A program made the translations under genes and the position numbers. This document shows, piece after piece, positions 18,601 through 28,271 of a stretch of 64,000 nt of DNA. The DNA comes from Xylanibacter ruminicola. Its GTDB lineage: Bacteria; Bacteroidota; Bacteroidia; Bacteroidales; Bacteroidaceae. The notes beneath the pieces were generated by a model. The model was given only the letters and a program-made list of their open reading frames with translations, ran no database searches and was not told the DNA's origin. Numbering within the stretch: the first letter of the stretch is position 1; the number at the start of each line of letters is the position of its first letter. The stretch is from positions 62,001 through 126,000 of the forward strand of contig NZ_FRBD01000008.1 in NCBI RefSeq assembly GCF_900142525.1, in the 5' to 3' direction.

Positions 18601-19463
18601 ACTGGACTACTGATGAGCACAAGAACGAGCTCATTGCCAAGCTGATTATCAACTTCATGAAGAAGTATAAGCTGCTCGATGCAGAGATGAAGCGTAAGAA
18701 GTTCGCTATCACCATCGGTGATGAGCTGCCAAATGGCATCCTGCAGATGGCTAAGGTATATGTTGCTAAGAAGCGTAAGATCGGTGTAGGTGATAAGCTG
18801 GCCGGACGTCACGGTAACAAGGGTATCGTTTCTAAGGTAGTACGTCAGGAGGATATGCCATTCCTCGAGGATGGTCGTCCTGTCGACCTGGTACTGAACC
18901 CACTGGGTGTGCCTTCTCGAATGAACCTTGGACAGATTTTCGAGGCTATCCTCGGTGCTGCCGGTAAGAAGCTGGGCGTTAAGTTCGCTACTCCTATCTT
19001 CGACGGTGCTAAGCTCGATGACCTGGCTGAGTGGACCGACAAGGCAGGTCTGCCACGTCTCTGCTCTACCCACCTCTATGATGGTGAGACAGGTGAGCGC
19101 TTCGACCAGCCAGCTACAGTAGGTATCACTTACTTCCTGAAACTCGGTCACATGGTTGAGGACAAGATGCACGCCCGTTCAATCGGTCCGTACAGCTTGA
19201 TTACTCAGCAGCCTCTCGGTGGTAAAGCTCAGTTCGGTGGACAGCGTTTCGGAGAGATGGAGGTTTGGGCCCTCGAGGCCTTCGGTGCCAGCCATGTGCT
19301 CCAGGAGATTCTGACTATCAAGTCTGATGATACTGTTGGACGTTCTAAGGCTTACGAGGCTATCGTTAAGGGTGAGCCAATGCCTACACCAGGTATTCCT
19401 GAGTCTCTGAACGTGCTGCTGCACGAGTTGCGTGGTCTTGGTTTGAGTATCACACTCGACTAA
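15651..19463 (+). CDS. rpoB: DNA-directed RNA polymerase subunit beta
   Basis: 1270 residues. Contains the rifampicin-region [19 protein letters not shown], the [20 protein letters not shown] block, the [13 protein letters not shown] motif, and the C-terminal [20 protein letters not shown] clamp region. It forms the catalytic core with beta' encoded 41 bp downstream. It has normal length for Bacteroidetes and I see no frameshift. Confidence 0.97.
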   Translation: MASKIIDNRVNFGSVKNPMPFPDFLDVQLKSFKDFLQLDTPPEERKNDGLYKVFAENFPITDTRNNFVLEFLDYYIDPPRYSIDECLERGLTYSVPLKAKLKLYCTDPDHEDFGTVIQDVFLGPIPYMTANGTFVINGAERVVVSQLHRSPGVFFGQSVHANGTLLYSARVIPFKGSWIEFATDINNVMYAYIDRKKKLPVTTLLRAIGFEADKDILQIFNLAEEVKVNKKNLKAVLGCKLAARVLKSWNEDFVDEDTGEVVSIERNQMIMERETEITEENMMEILESGAQTILVHKDESIAQDYSIIFNTLAKDPSNSEKEAVLYIYRQLRNADPADDASAREVIQNLFFSDKRYDLGDVGRYRINKKLGLNTDMDVRVLTKEDIIEIIKYLIQLVNSKATVDDIDHLSNRRVRTVGEQLSNQFSIGLARMSRTIRERMNVRDNEVFTPTDLINAKTISSVINSFFGTNPLSQFMDQTNPLAEVTHKRRLSALGPGGLSRERAGFEVRDVHYTHYGRLCPIESPEGPNIGLISSLCVYAKINELGFIQTPYRKVENGVADLSNEGIVYLTAEEEAEHIIGQGNAPLNDDGTFIRSVVKCRQDADFPVVPPSEVDLMDVSPQQIASIAASLIPFLEHDDAHRALMGSNMMRQAVPLLHNEAPIVGTGIEKQVCEDSRTMVTAEGDGVIEYVDATTIRILYDRTEDEEFVSFEPALKEYRIAKFRRTNQNMTIDLRPICEKGQRVKAGDILTEGYATEDGELALGRNLLVAYMPWKGYNYEDAIVLNERIVREDILTSVHVDEYSLDVRETKRGVEEFTADIPNVSEEATKDLDDNGVIRVGARVEPGDILIGKISPKGESDPSPEEKLLRAIFGDKAGDVKDSSLKANPSLSGVIIDKKMFQRAIKDRKSKQQDKVLLAKIDEEYEAKVEDLKDILIDKLLELTKGKTSQGVKDYTGAEIITKGSKFTATALRNLEYGDVQISNWTTDEHKNELIAKLIINFMKKYKLLDAEMKRKKFAITIGDELPNGILQMAKVYVAKKRKIGVGDKLAGRHGNKGIVSKVVRQEDMPFLEDGRPVDLVLNPLGVPSRMNLGQIFEAILGAAGKKLGVKFATPIFDGAKLDDLAEWTDKAGLPRLCSTHLYDGETGERFDQPATVGITYFLKLGHMVEDKMHARSIGPYSLITQQPLGGKAQFGGQRFGEMEVWALEAFGASHVLQEILTIKSDDTVGRSKAYEAIVKGEPMPTPGIPESLNVLLHELRGLGLSITLD

Positions 19464-19466
19464 GTG

Positions 19467-19499
19467 AATTGATAATTGAAAATTGACAATTGATAATTT
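19467..19499. repeat. AATTGATAATTGACAATTG-type AT-rich repeat
   Basis: AATTGATAATTGAAAATTGACAATTGATAATT-like sequence fills the rpoB-rpoC gap. Related copies are at 27287-27305 and 55779-55810. Confidence 0.6.
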
Positions 19500-19504
19500 G
19501 AAAT

Positions 19505-22500
19505 ATGGCTTTCAAAAAAGATTCAAAAGTAAAGAATAATTTTACGAAGATTACCATCGGACTTGCTTCGCCCGAAGAGATCCTAGAGAGCAGCTTCGGT
19601 GAGGTTACCAAACCCGAGACCATCAACTATCGTACCTATAAGCCTGAGCGCGATGGTTTGTTCTGCGAGCGCATCTTCGGTCCTACCAAGGACTATGAGT
19701 GTGCCTGCGGTAAGTACAAGCGCATCCGTTATAAGGGTATTGTCTGCGACCGTTGTGGTGTTGAGGTAACAGAGAAGAAGGTTCGTCGTGAGCGTTCTGG
19801 TCACATCGAGCTCGTAGTGCCCGTAGCTCATATCTGGTACTTCCGTAGTCTTCCAAATAAGATCGGTTATCTGCTGGGTCTGCCCACCAAGAAGCTCGAC
19901 GCAATTATCTACTACGAGCGCTACGTGGTTATCCAGCCAGGTGCCATGGCAGGTAAGAAGGATGCCGACGGCAATGATGCCCTTGGTTCAAATGCCTACG
20001 ACCTGCTCTCTGAGGAGGAGTACACCGAAATCGTAGAGAACCAGCTCTCACCTGATAATGATTATCTGGACGACAGCGATCCCAATAAGTTCATCGCTAA
20101 GATGGGTGCCGAGGCTATCTACGATCTGCTGACTCGTATCGACCTTGATTCACTTTCATACGAACTGCGCGACCGCGCTAACAGCGACTCATCAGTACAG
20201 CGTAAGAACGAGGCACTGAAGCGTCTGCAGGTAGTTGAGGCCTTCCGCGGTAGCGTTGAGAAGGGTATCAACCGTCCTGAGTGGATGATCATGAAGATTA
20301 TCCCTGTCACACCTCCTGAGCTCCGTCCTCTGGTGCCACTGGATGGTGGACGTTTCGCAACATCGGATCTGAACGACCTCTATCGTCGTGTCATCATCCG
20401 TAACAACCGTCTGAAGCGACTGATGGAGATCAAGGCTCCTGAGGTTATTCTCCGCAATGAGAAGCGTATGCTGCAGGAGGCTGTCGACTCACTCTTCGAC
20501 AACTCTCGTAAGTCGAGCGCTGTTAAGAGCGATTCTAACCGCCCATTGAAGTCACTCTCTGACTCACTGAAAGGTAAGCAGGGACGTTTCCGTCAGAACT
20601 TGCTCGGTAAGCGTGTTGACTACTCAGCCCGTTCGGTTATCGTTGTAGGTCCTGAGCTGAAGATGGGTGAGTGCGGTCTGCCAAAGCTGATGGCTGCCGA
20701 GCTCTACAAGCCATTCATCATCCGTAAGCTCATCGAGCGCGGTATCGTGAAGACTGTAAAGAGCGCTAAGAAGATTGTTGACCGTCGTGAGCCGGTTATC
20801 TTCGATATCCTTGAGAACGTGATGAAGGGTCACCCAGTTCTGCTGAACCGTGCTCCAACACTTCACCGTCTGGGTATCCAGGCTTTCCAGCCTAAGATGA
20901 TCGAGGGTAAGGCTATCCAGCTGCACCCACTGGCATGTACCGCGTTCAACGCCGACTTCGATGGTGACCAGATGGCTGTTCACCTCCCACTTTCAAACGA
21001 GGCTATTCTTGAGGCACAGTTGCTGATGCTTCAGAGTCACAATATCCTGAACCCTGCTAACGGTGCTCCTATCACCGTGCCTTCACAGGATATGGTACTT
21101 GGTCTTTACTATATTACCAAGATCCGTCCAGGTGCAAAGGGTGAGGGACTTACCTTCTACGGACCTGAGGAGGCTATCATCGCCCACAACGAGGGCAAGT
21201 GTGATCTCCACGCTCAGGTAAAGGTTATGGTCGACGATATCGTCGACGGCAAGGCCGAGCGTCACATGGTTGAGACCTCAGTAGGTCGCGTCATTGTGAA
21301 CGGCATCATTCCAAAGGAGGTAGGTTATGTAAATAAGGTTATCTCTAAGAAGAGTCTGCGCGACATCATCGCAGCCGTTATTAAGAATGTAGGTTTCGCC
21401 GAGGCTTGTGAGTTCCTTGATGGTATCAAGAACCTTGGTTACCGCATGGCTTATCTGGCTGGTCTGTCGTTCAACCTCGACGATATCATTATTCCTAAGG
21501 AGAAGGCAGAGCTGATTGCCAAGGGTAATGACGAGGTACAGCAGATTACCGACAACTATAACATGGGATTCATCACCGACAACGAGCGTTATAATCAGGT
21601 TATCGATACCTGGACCCACGTCAACAACGATATCGGTAACATCCTGCTGAAGCAGATGACCGAGGCCGACCAGGGATTCAACGCTGTATTCATGATGCTT
21701 GACTCAGGTGCCCGTGGTAGTAAGGACCAGATTAAGCAGCTTTCAGGTATCCGTGGTCTGATGGCTAAGCCTCAGAAGGCCGGTGCCGAGGGTCACCAGA
21801 TTATTGAGAACCCAATCCTTTCTAACTTTAAGGAGGGTATGTCAGTGCTCGAGTACTTTATCTCTACTCACGGTGCTCGTAAGGGTCTGGCTGATACGGC
21901 CATGAAGACTGCCGACGCTGGTTATCTGACACGTCGTCTGGTTGACGTATCTCACGATGTGATCATCACCGAGGAAGATTGTGGTACCCTGCGTGGTCTG
22001 CAGTGCACCGCTCTGAAGAATGGCGATGAAGTTATCTCAAGTCTGTCTGAGCGTATCCTGGGTCGTGTATCAGTTCACGATGTTATCAATCCTAAGACTG
22101 GTGAGGTTATCGTTGCTGCTGGTGAGGAGATCACCGAGGCTGTTGCCGATGCCATCGAGGCTTCAGATATCGAGAGCGTTGAGATCCGTTCAGTGCTCAC
22201 TTGTGAGTCGAAGAAGGGTGTCTGCATGAAGTGTTACGGACGTAACCTCGCTACCCGTCGCATGGTACAGAAGGGTGAGGCTGTTGGTGTGATTGCCGCT
22301 CAGGCTATCGGTGAGCCAGGTACTCAGCTTACACTTCGTACGTTCCACGCCGGTGGTGTTGCTGCCAACGCAGCTGCTAATGCAAGCATCGTATCTAAAT
22401 ATGATCGCGCCATGATCGAACTCGAAGAGGTTCGTACCGTTCCATTCGATGAGGATGGCCGCGACTGCCAGATGGTAGTTAGCCGTCTTGGTGAAATGCG

Positions 22501-23836
22501 CTTCGTTGATCCAAATACCAAGATCGTTCTGTCAACAGTGAACGTTCCTTACGGTTCTTCACTCTACTTCAGCAATGGCGACGAGGTTGCCAAGGGCGAC
22601 AAGATTGCTCAGTGGGACCCATTCAACGCCGTTATCGTTACCGAGTATGCTGGTACACTGAAGTTCAACGACGTTATCGAGGGTGTTACCTTCCGTGCCG
22701 AGACCGACGAAACAACCGGTCTGACCGAAAAGATCGTTACCGAGTCGCGTGATAAGCTCAAGGTTCCTACCTGTGATGTTGTTGATGCCAACGGTGAGGT
22801 CATCGGTACATATAACTTCCCAGTGGGTGGTCACGTAGTAGTTGAGGATGGCCAGACCGTTAAGACTGGTGAAACCCTCGTTAAGATTCCACGTGCAGCT
22901 GCCAAGGGTGGTGATATCACCGGAGGTCTGCCTCGTGTAACCGAGCTCTTCGAGGCTCGTAACCCATCTAACCCTGCTGTTGTATCTGAAATCGATGGTG
23001 AGGTAACCATGGGTAAGGTAAAGCGTGGTAACCGTGAGATCATCGTAACCTCTAAGACTGGCGAGCAGCGCAAGTATCTCGTATCTCTGTCAAAGCAGAT
23101 TCTGGTACAGGAGCACGATGCCGTTCGCGCTGGTACTCCACTTTCTGATGGTGTTATCACTCCAGGCGATATCCTCGCCATCAAGGGTCCTACCGCTGTT
23201 CAGGAGTACATCGTTAACGAGGTTCAGGACGTTTACCGTCTGCAGGGTGTAAAGATCAACGACAAGCACTTCGAGATTATCGTTCGTCAGATGATGCGTA
23301 AGGTACAGATCAACGAGCCAGGTGATACCTCGTTCCTCGAGCAGGAGATTGTCGACAAGCTCGACTTCTCTGAGGAGAACGACCGTATCTGGGGTAAGAA
23401 GGTGGTTACCGATGCCGGTGACTCTGAGAACCTTCAGAAGGGTCAGATCGTTACCGCTCGCAAGCTGCGCGACGAGAACTCTATGCTGAAGCGTCGTGAC
23501 CTCCGTCTGGTTCAGGTTCGTGATGCCGTTCCTGCTACATCTACCCAGATTCTCCAGGGTATCACACGTGCTGCCCTCCAGACCAAGTCGTTCATGTCGG
23601 CTGCATCGTTCCAGGAGACAACCAAGGTACTTAACGAGGCTGCCATCCGTGGTAAGGTCGATCATCTGGTAGGTATGAAGGAGAACGTTATCTGCGGTCA
23701 CCTGATTCCTGCAGGTACTGGTCTGCGTGAGTTCGAGAAGATTGTTGTAGGTTCTAAGGAGGAGTATGAGCGCATCCAGGCTAACCGCAAGAACGTGCTC
23801 GACTTCGCTGAGGAGACTATTCTCGAGGAGAAATAA
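19505..23836 (+). CDS. rpoC: DNA-directed RNA polymerase subunit beta'
   Basis: 1443 residues. Visible landmarks are the N-terminal zinc ribbon [19 protein letters not shown], the catalytic magnesium motif NADFDGDQM, the trigger-loop region [16 protein letters not shown], and the second zinc site with the cysteines of [13 protein letters not shown]. It ends in a strong terminator. The subunit is intact and single-chain. Confidence 0.97.
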   Translation: MAFKKDSKVKNNFTKITIGLASPEEILESSFGEVTKPETINYRTYKPERDGLFCERIFGPTKDYECACGKYKRIRYKGIVCDRCGVEVTEKKVRRERSGHIELVVPVAHIWYFRSLPNKIGYLLGLPTKKLDAIIYYERYVVIQPGAMAGKKDADGNDALGSNAYDLLSEEEYTEIVENQLSPDNDYLDDSDPNKFIAKMGAEAIYDLLTRIDLDSLSYELRDRANSDSSVQRKNEALKRLQVVEAFRGSVEKGINRPEWMIMKIIPVTPPELRPLVPLDGGRFATSDLNDLYRRVIIRNNRLKRLMEIKAPEVILRNEKRMLQEAVDSLFDNSRKSSAVKSDSNRPLKSLSDSLKGKQGRFRQNLLGKRVDYSARSVIVVGPELKMGECGLPKLMAAELYKPFIIRKLIERGIVKTVKSAKKIVDRREPVIFDILENVMKGHPVLLNRAPTLHRLGIQAFQPKMIEGKAIQLHPLACTAFNADFDGDQMAVHLPLSNEAILEAQLLMLQSHNILNPANGAPITVPSQDMVLGLYYITKIRPGAKGEGLTFYGPEEAIIAHNEGKCDLHAQVKVMVDDIVDGKAERHMVETSVGRVIVNGIIPKEVGYVNKVISKKSLRDIIAAVIKNVGFAEACEFLDGIKNLGYRMAYLAGLSFNLDDIIIPKEKAELIAKGNDEVQQITDNYNMGFITDNERYNQVIDTWTHVNNDIGNILLKQMTEADQGFNAVFMMLDSGARGSKDQIKQLSGIRGLMAKPQKAGAEGHQIIENPILSNFKEGMSVLEYFISTHGARKGLADTAMKTADAGYLTRRLVDVSHDVIITEEDCGTLRGLQCTALKNGDEVISSLSERILGRVSVHDVINPKTGEVIVAAGEEITEAVADAIEASDIESVEIRSVLTCESKKGVCMKCYGRNLATRRMVQKGEAVGVIAAQAIGEPGTQLTLRTFHAGGVAANAAANASIVSKYDRAMIELEEVRTVPFDEDGRDCQMVVSRLGEMRFVDPNTKIVLSTVNVPYGSSLYFSNGDEVAKGDKIAQWDPFNAVIVTEYAGTLKFNDVIEGVTFRAETDETTGLTEKIVTESRDKLKVPTCDVVDANGEVIGTYNFPVGGHVVVEDGQTVKTGETLVKIPRAAAKGGDITGGLPRVTELFEARNPSNPAVVSEIDGEVTMGKVKRGNREIIVTSKTGEQRKYLVSLSKQILVQEHDAVRAGTPLSDGVITPGDILAIKGPTAVQEYIVNEVQDVYRLQGVKINDKHFEIIVRQMMRKVQINEPGDTSFLEQEIVDKLDFSEENDRIWGKKVVTDAGDSENLQKGQIVTARKLRDENSMLKRRDLRLVQVRDAVPATSTQILQGITRAALQTKSFMSAASFQETTKVLNEAAIRGKVDHLVGMKENVICGHLIPAGTGLREFEKIVVGSKEEYERIQANRKNVLDFAEETILEEK

Positions 23837-23864
23837 GGCATTACCTTATTACTATCATATTCAG

Positions 23865-23899
23865 AGAGTGCTGCATGCTGTATGCAGCACTCTTTTTTC
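23865..23899 (+). terminator. Terminator after rpoC
   Basis: A perfect 12-bp stem AGAGTGCTGCAT/ATGCAGCACTCT with loop GCTGT, followed by TTTTTT. It closes the tRNA-tuf-rpoBC region. Confidence 0.92.
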
Positions 23900-24014
23900 T
23901 TTCATTTGCGAGCAATATGCTATTAATAATTCTAAAAATAGTTATATCTTGTTAAATTGAGGCTTGCAAAGAATATTTTCTCCATATAAGTTAGGTGGAA
24001 TCGGAAAATAGTTG

Positions 24015-24060
24015 TACCTTTGCAGCCCGAAACACCCCTATTAAGCGAGATAGGGCGTGT
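24015..24060 (+). promoter_or_regulatory. rpsL promoter with early leader hairpin
   Basis: The -7 box TACCTTTG is at 24015-24022; the transcript begins around GCAGCCCG. ACACCCCTAT (24032-24041) then pairs with ATAGGGCGTGT (24050-24060) as a 10-bp stem with one bulged C. The rpsL ATG is 54 bp downstream of the hairpin. Confidence 0.65.
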
Positions 24061-24114
24061 AAAGCGCTGATTATAAACAAAATAACATATATAAATTAAT
24101 TAAGTTAAAGTATT

Positions 24115-24495
24115 ATGCCTACAATTTCACAATTGGTAAGAAAAGGCAGAAAGGTAATTGTTGACAAGTCAAAGTCACCTGCTTTGGACAACTGTCCTCA
24201 GCGTCGTGGTGTCTGCGTACGTGTTTACACAACAACACCTAAGAAGCCTAATTCGGCTATGCGTAAGGTAGCCCGTGTTCGTCTGACAAATCAGAAGGAA
24301 GTTAACTCTTACATCCCTGGAGAGGGACACAACCTGCAGGAGCACTCAATCGTGCTTGTTCGCGGTGGTCGTGTAAAGGACCTGCCAGGTGTACGTTATC
24401 ACATCGTTCGCGGTACTCTTGATACTGCTGGTGTAGCAAATCGTACACAGCGCCGTTCTAAGTATGGTGCTAAGCGTCCAAAGGCTAAGAAGTAA
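24115..24495 (+). CDS. rpsL: 30S ribosomal protein S12
   Basis: 126 residues; decoding-centre protein. The streptomycin-site loops are [16 protein letters not shown] (with the lysine often mutated to resistance) and [12 protein letters not shown]. It is the first gene of the str operon. Confidence 0.97.
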   Translation: MPTISQLVRKGRKVIVDKSKSPALDNCPQRRGVCVRVYTTTPKKPNSAMRKVARVRLTNQKEVNSYIPGEGHNLQEHSIVLVRGGRVKDLPGVRYHIVRGTLDTAGVANRTQRRSKYGAKRPKAKK

Positions 24496-24646
24496 AATGA
24501 CCGGAGATGGTCAGTCAGGCCAAACAAAGAAACAAAATTTAATCCGTTTTGCTGGAGATGTTATAAGGTTGAGTAAATGTCCAAGCGAAGGACGTTGAAG
24601 AACAAGTAAGAACAGCCCTCAAGCAGAATTTTAATTCAAAAACAAA
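24496..24646 (+). promoter_or_regulatory. Structured rpsL-rpsG intergenic region (possible S7 control site)
   Basis: 151 nt without a gene. Two small hairpins are visible: TGACC/GGTCA (24498-24513) and GTCC/GGAC (24579-24593). In E. coli, S7 represses the str operon by binding the S12-S7 intercistronic RNA. This unusually long gap could serve the same role, but no sequence match to that site was demonstrated. Confidence 0.35.
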
Positions 24647-25123
24647 ATGAGAAAAGCAAAACCAAAGAAGCGTGTGATCCTTCCAGATCCCGTTTTCAAC
24701 GACCAGAAGGTGTCTAAGTTTGTAAACCACCTGATGTTTGATGGTAAGAAGACCAAGTCGTATGAGATCTTCTACAATGCACTGGAGACAGTGAAGACTA
24801 AGATGAACAATGAGGAGAAGTCTGCTCTTGAGATTTGGAAGCAGGCTCTCGACAACATTACCCCACAGGTTGAGGTAAAGAGCCGCCGTATCGGTGGTGC
24901 TACTTTCCAGGTTCCAACCGAGATTCGTGCTGACCGTAAGGAGAGCATCTCAATGAAGAACATGATTCAGTTCGCTCGTAAGCGTAGCGGTAAGTCAATG
25001 GCTGATAAGCTGGCTGCCGAGATCATGGATGCCTTCAACAACCAGGGTGGTGCCTTCAAGCGTAAGGAGGATATGCATCGTATGGCTGAGGCTAACCGCG
25101 CATTTGCTCACTTCCGTTTCTAA
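24647..25123 (+). CDS. rpsG: 30S ribosomal protein S7
   Basis: 158 residues; organises the 3' major domain of 16S rRNA and lines the E site. Landmarks: [19 protein letters not shown] near the N-terminus and [17 protein letters not shown] in the middle. fusA follows after 34 bp. Confidence 0.97.
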   Translation: MRKAKPKKRVILPDPVFNDQKVSKFVNHLMFDGKKTKSYEIFYNALETVKTKMNNEEKSALEIWKQALDNITPQVEVKSRRIGGATFQVPTEIRADRKESISMKNMIQFARKRSGKSMADKLAAEIMDAFNNQGGAFKRKEDMHRMAEANRAFAHFRF

Positions 25124-25157
25124 TAAATTAAGGTAAGAAGTAAAAGGATACAAAACA

Positions 25158-27284
25158 ATGGCAAATCGCGATTTACATTTAACAAGAAATATCGGTATTA
25201 TGGCTCACATCGATGCCGGTAAGACTACCACTTCTGAGCGTATTCTGTTCTACACAGGTAAGACTCATAAGATTGGTGAGGTGCACGATGGAGCTGCTAC
25301 CATGGACTGGATGGCTCAGGAGCAGGAGCGTGGTATTACTATTACCTCTGCTGCTACAACTTGTAACTGGAACTACAACGGTAAGCAGTACAAGATTAAC
25401 CTGATCGATACTCCGGGACACGTTGACTTTACCGCTGAGGTAGAGCGTTCACTGCGTGTACTCGATGGTGCTGTTGCTACATACTCTGCAGCTGATGGTG
25501 TTCAGCCTCAGTCTGAGACTGTATGGCGTCAGGCTGATAAGTACAACGTACCACGTATCGGTTATGTTAACAAGATGGACCGTTCAGGTGCTGACTTCTT
25601 CGAGACTGTTCAGCAGATGAAGGACATCTTGGGTGCTAACCCTGTTGTTATCCAGGTGCCCATCGGTGCTGAGGAGAACTTCAAGGGTCTGGTTGACCTG
25701 ATTAAGATGAAGGCTATCCTGTGGCACGATGAGACCATGGGTGCTGAGTACGATGTTGAGGATATCCCTGCCGACCTCGAGGCTGAGTGCGACGAGTGGC
25801 GTAACAAGCTGCTCGAGGCTGCTGCTGAGTACGACGAGGCTCTGATGGAGAAGTACTTCGACGATCCTAACTCTATCACTGAGGAGGAGATCATCGCTGC
25901 TATCCGTAAGGGTACTATCTCAATGGCTTGTACTCCAATGCTGCTCGGTTCTTCATATAAGAACAAGGGTGTGCAGCCTCTGCTCGACTACGTATGTGCA
26001 TTCCTGCCCGCACCTGTTGACGTAGAGGTTATTAAGGGTACTAACCCTGATACCGACGAGGAGGAATCTCGTAAGCCTTCTGAGGATGAGCCTACATCGG
26101 CTCTGGCCTTCAAGATTGCTACCGATCCATATATGGGACGTCTGGTGTTCTTCCGTGTTTACTCAGGTAAGATCACTGCCGGAAGTTACGTATTCAATCC
26201 CCGTTCTGGTAAGAAGGAGCGTATCAGCCGTCTGTTCCAGATGAACTCAAACAAGGAAATTCCTATGGAGAGCATTGACGCTGGTGATATCGGCGCAGGT
26301 GTAGGTTTCAAGGATATCCGCACTGGTGATACTCTCTGCGACGAGGGCGCACCAATTGTACTTGAGTCTATGTCTTTCCCCGACACTGTAATCTCTATTG
26401 CAGTTGAGCCAAAGAGCCAGGCCGACGTTGCTAAGCTCGACAATGGTCTTGCTAAGCTCGCCGAAGAGGACCCAACATTCACCGTTCGTACCGACGAGCA
26501 GAGTGGTCAGACCATTATCTCTGGTATGGGTGAGCTTCACCTCGATATCATTATCGACCGTCTGAAGCGTGAGTTCAAGGTTGAGTGTAACCAGGGTAAG
26601 CCTCAGGTTAACTACAAGGAGGCCATCACCAAGACTGTTAACCTCCGTGAGGTTTATAAGAAGCAGTCAGGTGGTCGCGGTAAGTTCGCTGATATCATCG
26701 TAAACGTTGGTCCTGTTGACGACGATTGGGATATCGCTAAGGACGGTGGTCTGCAGTTCGTTAACGAGGTTAAGGGTGGTAACATTCCTAAGGAGTTCAT
26801 CCCATCTATCCAGAAGGGATTCGAGAACGCTATGAAGAATGGTATCCTCGGTGGTTACCCAATGGATTCACTGAAGGTAACTGTACTCGACGGTTCATTC
26901 CACCCAGTTGACTCTGACCAGCTCTCATTCGAGATCGCTGCTCTGCAGGCATACAAGAACGCATGTGCTCAGGCTAAGCCAGTACTGATGGAGCCTATCA
27001 TGAAACTCGAGGTTGTAACACCTGAGGAGAACATGGGTGACGTTATCGGTGACCTGAACAAGCGTCGTGGTCAGGTAGAGGGTATGGAAGAGGCTCGTAG
27101 CGGTGCCCGTGTCGTTAAGGCTCAGGTTCCTCTGTCAGAGATGTTCGGTTATGTAACCGCTCTGCGTACCATCACTTCTGGTCGTGCCACCAGCTCAATG
27201 GAGTACGATCACCACGCACCTCTGTCTAGCTCAATCGCTAAGACTGTGCTCGAGGAGGTTAAGGGCCGTGCAGACCTCGTTTAA
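25158..27284 (+). CDS. fusA: Elongation factor G
   Basis: The translocation GTPase, 708 residues, five domains. P-loop [19 protein letters not shown], switch region [15 protein letters not shown] and NKMDR are visible. Domain IV has the conserved [10 protein letters not shown] segment, and domain V includes [12 protein letters not shown]. It lies in the str operon between rpsG and rpsJ. Confidence 0.97.
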   Translation: MANRDLHLTRNIGIMAHIDAGKTTTSERILFYTGKTHKIGEVHDGAATMDWMAQEQERGITITSAATTCNWNYNGKQYKINLIDTPGHVDFTAEVERSLRVLDGAVATYSAADGVQPQSETVWRQADKYNVPRIGYVNKMDRSGADFFETVQQMKDILGANPVVIQVPIGAEENFKGLVDLIKMKAILWHDETMGAEYDVEDIPADLEAECDEWRNKLLEAAAEYDEALMEKYFDDPNSITEEEIIAAIRKGTISMACTPMLLGSSYKNKGVQPLLDYVCAFLPAPVDVEVIKGTNPDTDEEESRKPSEDEPTSALAFKIATDPYMGRLVFFRVYSGKITAGSYVFNPRSGKKERISRLFQMNSNKEIPMESIDAGDIGAGVGFKDIRTGDTLCDEGAPIVLESMSFPDTVISIAVEPKSQADVAKLDNGLAKLAEEDPTFTVRTDEQSGQTIISGMGELHLDIIIDRLKREFKVECNQGKPQVNYKEAITKTVNLREVYKKQSGGRGKFADIIVNVGPVDDDWDIAKDGGLQFVNEVKGGNIPKEFIPSIQKGFENAMKNGILGGYPMDSLKVTVLDGSFHPVDSDQLSFEIAALQAYKNACAQAKPVLMEPIMKLEVVTPEENMGDVIGDLNKRRGQVEGMEEARSGARVVKAQVPLSEMFGYVTALRTITSGRATSSMEYDHHAPLSSSIAKTVLEEVKGRADLV

Positions 27285-27286
27285 TT

Positions 27287-27344
27287 AATTGACAATTGAT
27301 AATTTACGGAGTGCCGCTGAGCAAATGACTCTTTAGCGGCCTCC
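27287..27344 (+). promoter_or_regulatory. fusA-rpsJ gap: AT repeat plus hairpin
   Basis: An AATTGACAATTGATAATTT repeat (27287-27305) is followed by a hairpin GGAG-T-GCCGCT (27308-27318) pairing with AGCGGC-CTCC (27335-27344). There is no T-tract, so it is more likely an mRNA-processing or translational-control structure than a terminator. Confidence 0.45.
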
Positions 27345-27378
27345 TTACATTAAATATTAAATATTAAAAATTAAAGAC

Positions 27379-27684
27379 ATGAGTCAGAAAATTCGTATTA
27401 AGCTGAAGAGCTACGACCACAAGCTCGTAGACAAGTCAGCAGAGAAGATTGTGAAGGCTGTAAAGGCTACAGGTGCTATCATCAGCGGTCCTATCCCCCT
27501 TCCAACTCACAAGCGTATCTACACCGTTAACCGCTCAACCTTCGTTAACAAGAAGGCTCGCGAGCAGTTCCAGCTTTCAGACTACAAGCGTCTGATCGAC
27601 ATCTATAGCTCAACTGCTAAGACTGTTGACGCTCTGATGAAGCTCGAGCTCCCAAGTGGTGTTGAGGTAGAGATCAAGGTATAG
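27379..27684 (+). CDS. rpsJ: 30S ribosomal protein S10
   Basis: 101 residues; starts [20 protein letters not shown] and has the conserved [14 protein letters not shown] loop. S10 also pairs with NusB in antitermination. It is followed by a terminator instead of rplC. The normal next gene is about 9.9 kb away. Confidence 0.97.
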   Translation: MSQKIRIKLKSYDHKLVDKSAEKIVKAVKATGAIISGPIPLPTHKRIYTVNRSTFVNKKAREQFQLSDYKRLIDIYSSTAKTVDALMKLELPSGVEVEIKV

Positions 27685-27708
27685 TATTATCCTTTATCTT
27701 TAAGATAG

Positions 27709-27742
27709 ACAGCGTATCCTCCAAAGGGTGCGCTGTTTTTTT
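27709..27742 (+). terminator. Terminator after rpsJ
   Basis: ACAGCG (27709-27714) pairs with CGCTGT (27731-27736), with additional pairing of CCT with AGG inside, followed by a run of seven T. It ends the str-type operon here. Confidence 0.8.
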
Positions 27743-27789
27743 GTGCCTTTGCCCCAAAAATCTGTTAAAACCACTCTTAACTAATTAAT

Positions 27790-27861
27790 TTAGTTTAAAA
27801 ACTAGATGCTTTAGTTGTATATAACGAAAACTTTTAGTTACTTTGCACTCAGATATTGATA
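27790..27861 (+). promoter_or_regulatory. blaI-M56 promoter with candidate BlaI operator (locus 1)
   Basis: TAGTT (27791) and AACTA (27800) are followed by a 7-nt spacer and TAGTTGT (27812-27818). TAGTTACTTTGC (27835-27846) overlaps the presumed -7 region, then AGATATTGATAA. The same order and near-identical spacing occur at the second blaI locus (60970-61031), supporting an autoregulatory operator. Confidence 0.55.
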
Positions 27862-27908
27862 AACGACGTGCAAATTGATTGCGAAACTTAAAACAAACTG
27901 TAGTAGAA

Positions 27909-28271
27909 ATGAAAAAGTTGACTAACAAGGAAAAGGAGATAATGGATCTGTATTGGCAGCATGGCCCCATGTTCGTTAAGGAACTCTTAGAGTACTACGA
28001 CGAGCCCCGCCCGCACTTCAATACACTGTCCACTATGGTACGCATTCTTGAGAAGGAAGGTTATCTCGACCATAAGCAGTTTGGTAACACCTACCAGTAC
28101 TATCCTCTGATTACCGAGGCTGAGTACGGACGCAAGTCAATAGCCGGCGTTATCAAGAACTACTTCAACAACTCTTACCTCTCGGCAGTATCATCCTTCG
28201 TCAAGGAAGAGAAGATCTCTGTAGAAGAACTTAAAGAACTGATAGACCAAATAGAAAGCAACAATGATTGA
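27909..28271 (+). CDS. blaI: BlaI/MecI-type repressor (locus 1)
   Basis: 120 residues: N-terminal winged helix (MKKLTNKEKEIMDLYWQHGP and the recognition region HFNTLSTMVRILEKEGYLDH), then a C-terminal dimerisation helix (VEELKELIDQIE). Such repressors are released when a partner M56 membrane peptidase triggers their cleavage. The start at 27909 is chosen because the paralog at 61069 begins at the same residue; an in-frame ATG exists 30 bp upstream. It overlaps the M56 gene by 8 bp. The controlled regulon need not be beta-lactam resistance; no beta-lactamase is nearby. Confidence 0.85.
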   Translation: MKKLTNKEKEIMDLYWQHGPMFVKELLEYYDEPRPHFNTLSTMVRILEKEGYLDHKQFGNTYQYYPLITEAEYGRKSIAGVIKNYFNNSYLSAVSSFVKEEKISVEELKELIDQIESNND

